NCBI RefSeq assembly: GCF_900106745.1
Contig: NZ_FNNV01000002.1
Location: 186,001-250,000 of the forward strand
Direction of reading: 5' to 3'
Length of the DNA: 64,000 nucleotides
From: Paenibacillus sp. CF384
Lineage (GTDB): Bacteria; Bacillota; Bacilli; Paenibacillales; Paenibacillaceae
Shown here: positions 62,874 to 64,000 of the stretch, in pieces
How positions within the stretch are numbered: position 1 is the first letter of the stretch
Layout of the letters: each line of letters opens with the position of its first letter
Notes under the pieces: model-generated
What the model saw: the letters and a program-made list of their open reading frames with translations, nothing else
Database searches by the model: none
Told to the model about the DNA's origin: nothing
Position numbers and translations under genes: made by a program

Positions 62874-63001
62874 TTCCGAAATGTCCCTTCCATTGCATAA
62901 ACATTAAAATTCCCTCTGACGCGGCTGCGGGAGGGAATATAGTCGTCCGTCTATGATTGTATAGAACAAGTATCGCCTGTTTGCTCCCCTGTCCGCAATA
63001 G

Positions 63002-64000
63002 TTATTTTCTGCCTTCGGCGCTGCGGCCCCTTAACCTTAACTTAGCAATGCCCCACAGCAGAAGCGGCACACCTACACAATGTATCGGAAGCAGATAAGG
63101 AATGGCGATTTTCTGCGGGAAATAGATTGAGCTCTCGATGAAATCTTTGGGAATACGAGAAAGCAGCATGACCAAAGGCGCTACCCCCCACATGAGCCGC
63201 TTCCACTTCTTCACCCCCAGCCACTGGGCAGTCCCATATGTGCTGACGAAGAAATAGAGCGAGACTTTAATAAACACACTTATGATCCAAATGGCGATGA
63301 CAAGTGAGTCTAGATTCTGAAGAAAATCAAAATACGTCATGTAACGGATTAAATTGAAGAATGGATAGGTCAGCCCCGCTCCTGCGCCATAACCGATGAC
63401 TGCCACTAGCAGAAAGGTCGAGATAGCCGTCAGCAGGCCTGCCGTCCCTACGCCAAGCATGGCCGGTTTCGTGCCCGATTTCGGATTCGAAACGAAGGCA
63501 AACAGCATGATGAGAATGATGCAATCGCCTAAGAAGGTCGTCGTCGGAAGTGAGCCCATCAAGATCGTTTTGATGCCTGTATCGCTATACACAGGAAGGA
63601 TATGATTCCAATCAAAGCCTTTGGAGCTCAAGACGAGCGGCAAGAAGATGCCAAAGAGGATAGGTGGCCCGAATACCTCGCTGCACCGTGCAATGACTTC
63701 AATTCCGGCACTCGCTACGTAAATCGCAACAAAGAGCATACCGAGAATCGGAACAATCATAGGCGTTTTCGGCAATATCGTAGCTGCAATAAAATCCGCA
63801 TATTGGCGCAAGATGATCGCAAGAACGCTGTACCAGTAAATGAAGTACAGGAAAATAAGAAAATGACCTGCCCATTTGCCGACAATGAGCAGCACATACT
63901 CCACGAAGGTTTTCCCGGGATACAGCTGACTGAGCCGCGCGCATACAAAAGCAATAAACGCGCTAAAGACGCTTGCAAACACCATCGACAGCCACGCATC
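63002..64000 (-). CDS. GerAB-type spore germination permease (partial, 5' end outside window)
   Basis: At least 333 residues of an amino-acid/polyamine-transporter-like membrane protein: LYPGKTFVEYVLLIVGKWAGHFLIFLYFIYWYSVLAIILRQYADFIAATILPKTP, ASAGIEVIARCSEVFGP, WIISVFIKVSLYFFVSTYGTAQWLGVKKWKRL. These match the GerAB family (B subunit of nutrient germinant receptors), which takes up or senses germinants in the inner spore membrane. The frame is open to base 64000; about 30-40 N-terminal residues are missing. The other receptor genes must lie outside. Confidence 0.9.
   Translation of the reverse strand, partial: DAWLSMVFASVFSAFIAFVCARLSQLYPGKTFVEYVLLIVGKWAGHFLIFLYFIYWYSVLAIILRQYADFIAATILPKTPMIVPILGMLFVAIYVASAGIEVIARCSEVFGPPILFGIFLPLVLSSKGFDWNHILPVYSDTGIKTILMGSLPTTTFLGDCIILIMLFAFVSNPKSGTKPAMLGVGTAGLLTAISTFLLVAVIGYGAGAGLTYPFFNLIRYMTYFDFLQNLDSLVIAIWIISVFIKVSLYFFVSTYGTAQWLGVKKWKRLMWGVAPLVMLLSRIPKDFIESSIYFPQKIAIPYLLPIHCVGVPLLLWGIAKLRLRGRSAEGRK

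Noticed and set aside
1..64000. tRNA, rRNA, prophage or integrative element
   Set aside because: No cloverleaf ends, rRNA core strings, integrase, phage structural genes or flanking direct repeats were seen.

Overview
The window reads as chromosome of a Gram-positive, endospore-forming member of the Bacillales, most likely Paenibacillus or a close relative. Supporting signs are the yutD-lipA-yunA-yunB neighbourhood known from Bacillus, the sporulation genes ylbJ and yunB, a GerAB-type spore germination permease, YycC-like and YneK-like (DUF2621) small proteins, and two secreted proteins carrying copper-amine-oxidase-type stalk domains, which are common in Paenibacillus. AAGGAGG-type ribosome sites are strong, and TTG and GTG starts are frequent. 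No rRNA, tRNA, transposase, integrase or CRISPR array is visible.

Layout. 0-6.3 kb: DsbA-like protein (cut by the window edge), phosphotransferase, aldo/keto reductase, B12-binding radical SAM protein and an HtrA-like protease, all on the minus strand. 6.3-9.4 kb: a divergent AraC regulator / PhyH dioxygenase pair, then about 1.2 kb of non-coding DNA made of two different families of hairpin-forming tandem repeats. 9.4-14.1 kb: pseudouridine synthase, WYL regulator, metallo-beta-lactamase-fold protein, an unexplained roughly 450-bp segment, and an ArsR/DUF2087 regulator with a monooxygenase under a promoter embedded in a perfect 17-bp dyad. 14.1-22.6 kb: an IMP dehydrogenase of the Tritrichomonas-like type, a CtpA-type protease, a second aldo/keto reductase / AraC pair, a HAD phosphatase, a YeiH permease and a secreted DUF3298-like protein.

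22.6-36.6 kb holds metabolism: a sulfate ABC importer operon (cysT-cysW-cysA-sbp), YigZ, pgi, a beta-hydroxyacid dehydrogenase fused to a PilZ domain, ppnP, transketolase, purU, endonuclease IV with a long extra C-terminus, DUF2621 and a TIGR01777 epimerase.

36.7-47.3 kb is one minus-strand Tad (type IVc) pilus operon: tadZ, tadA, tadB, tadC, flp, three pseudopilin-like or TadG-like genes, the prepilin peptidase and an FHA protein. Most neighbours are adjacent or overlapping. A strong promoter is followed at once by a terminator-like hairpin before tadZ, so the operon may be controlled by attenuation or the promoter may make a short RNA.

47.3-64 kb carries a nitroreductase, ndk, an oligoendopeptidase, small proteins, DUF2225, a truncated globin, ylbJ, NAD kinase, an ABC exporter, yutD with a disordered RG/E tail, lipA, yunA, yunB, a UvrD-like helicase and a GerAB permease cut by the right edge. 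The most novel-looking items are the PilZ-dehydrogenase fusion, the Tad leader hairpin, the two intergenic repeat arrays and the unassigned segment near 12.5 kb.
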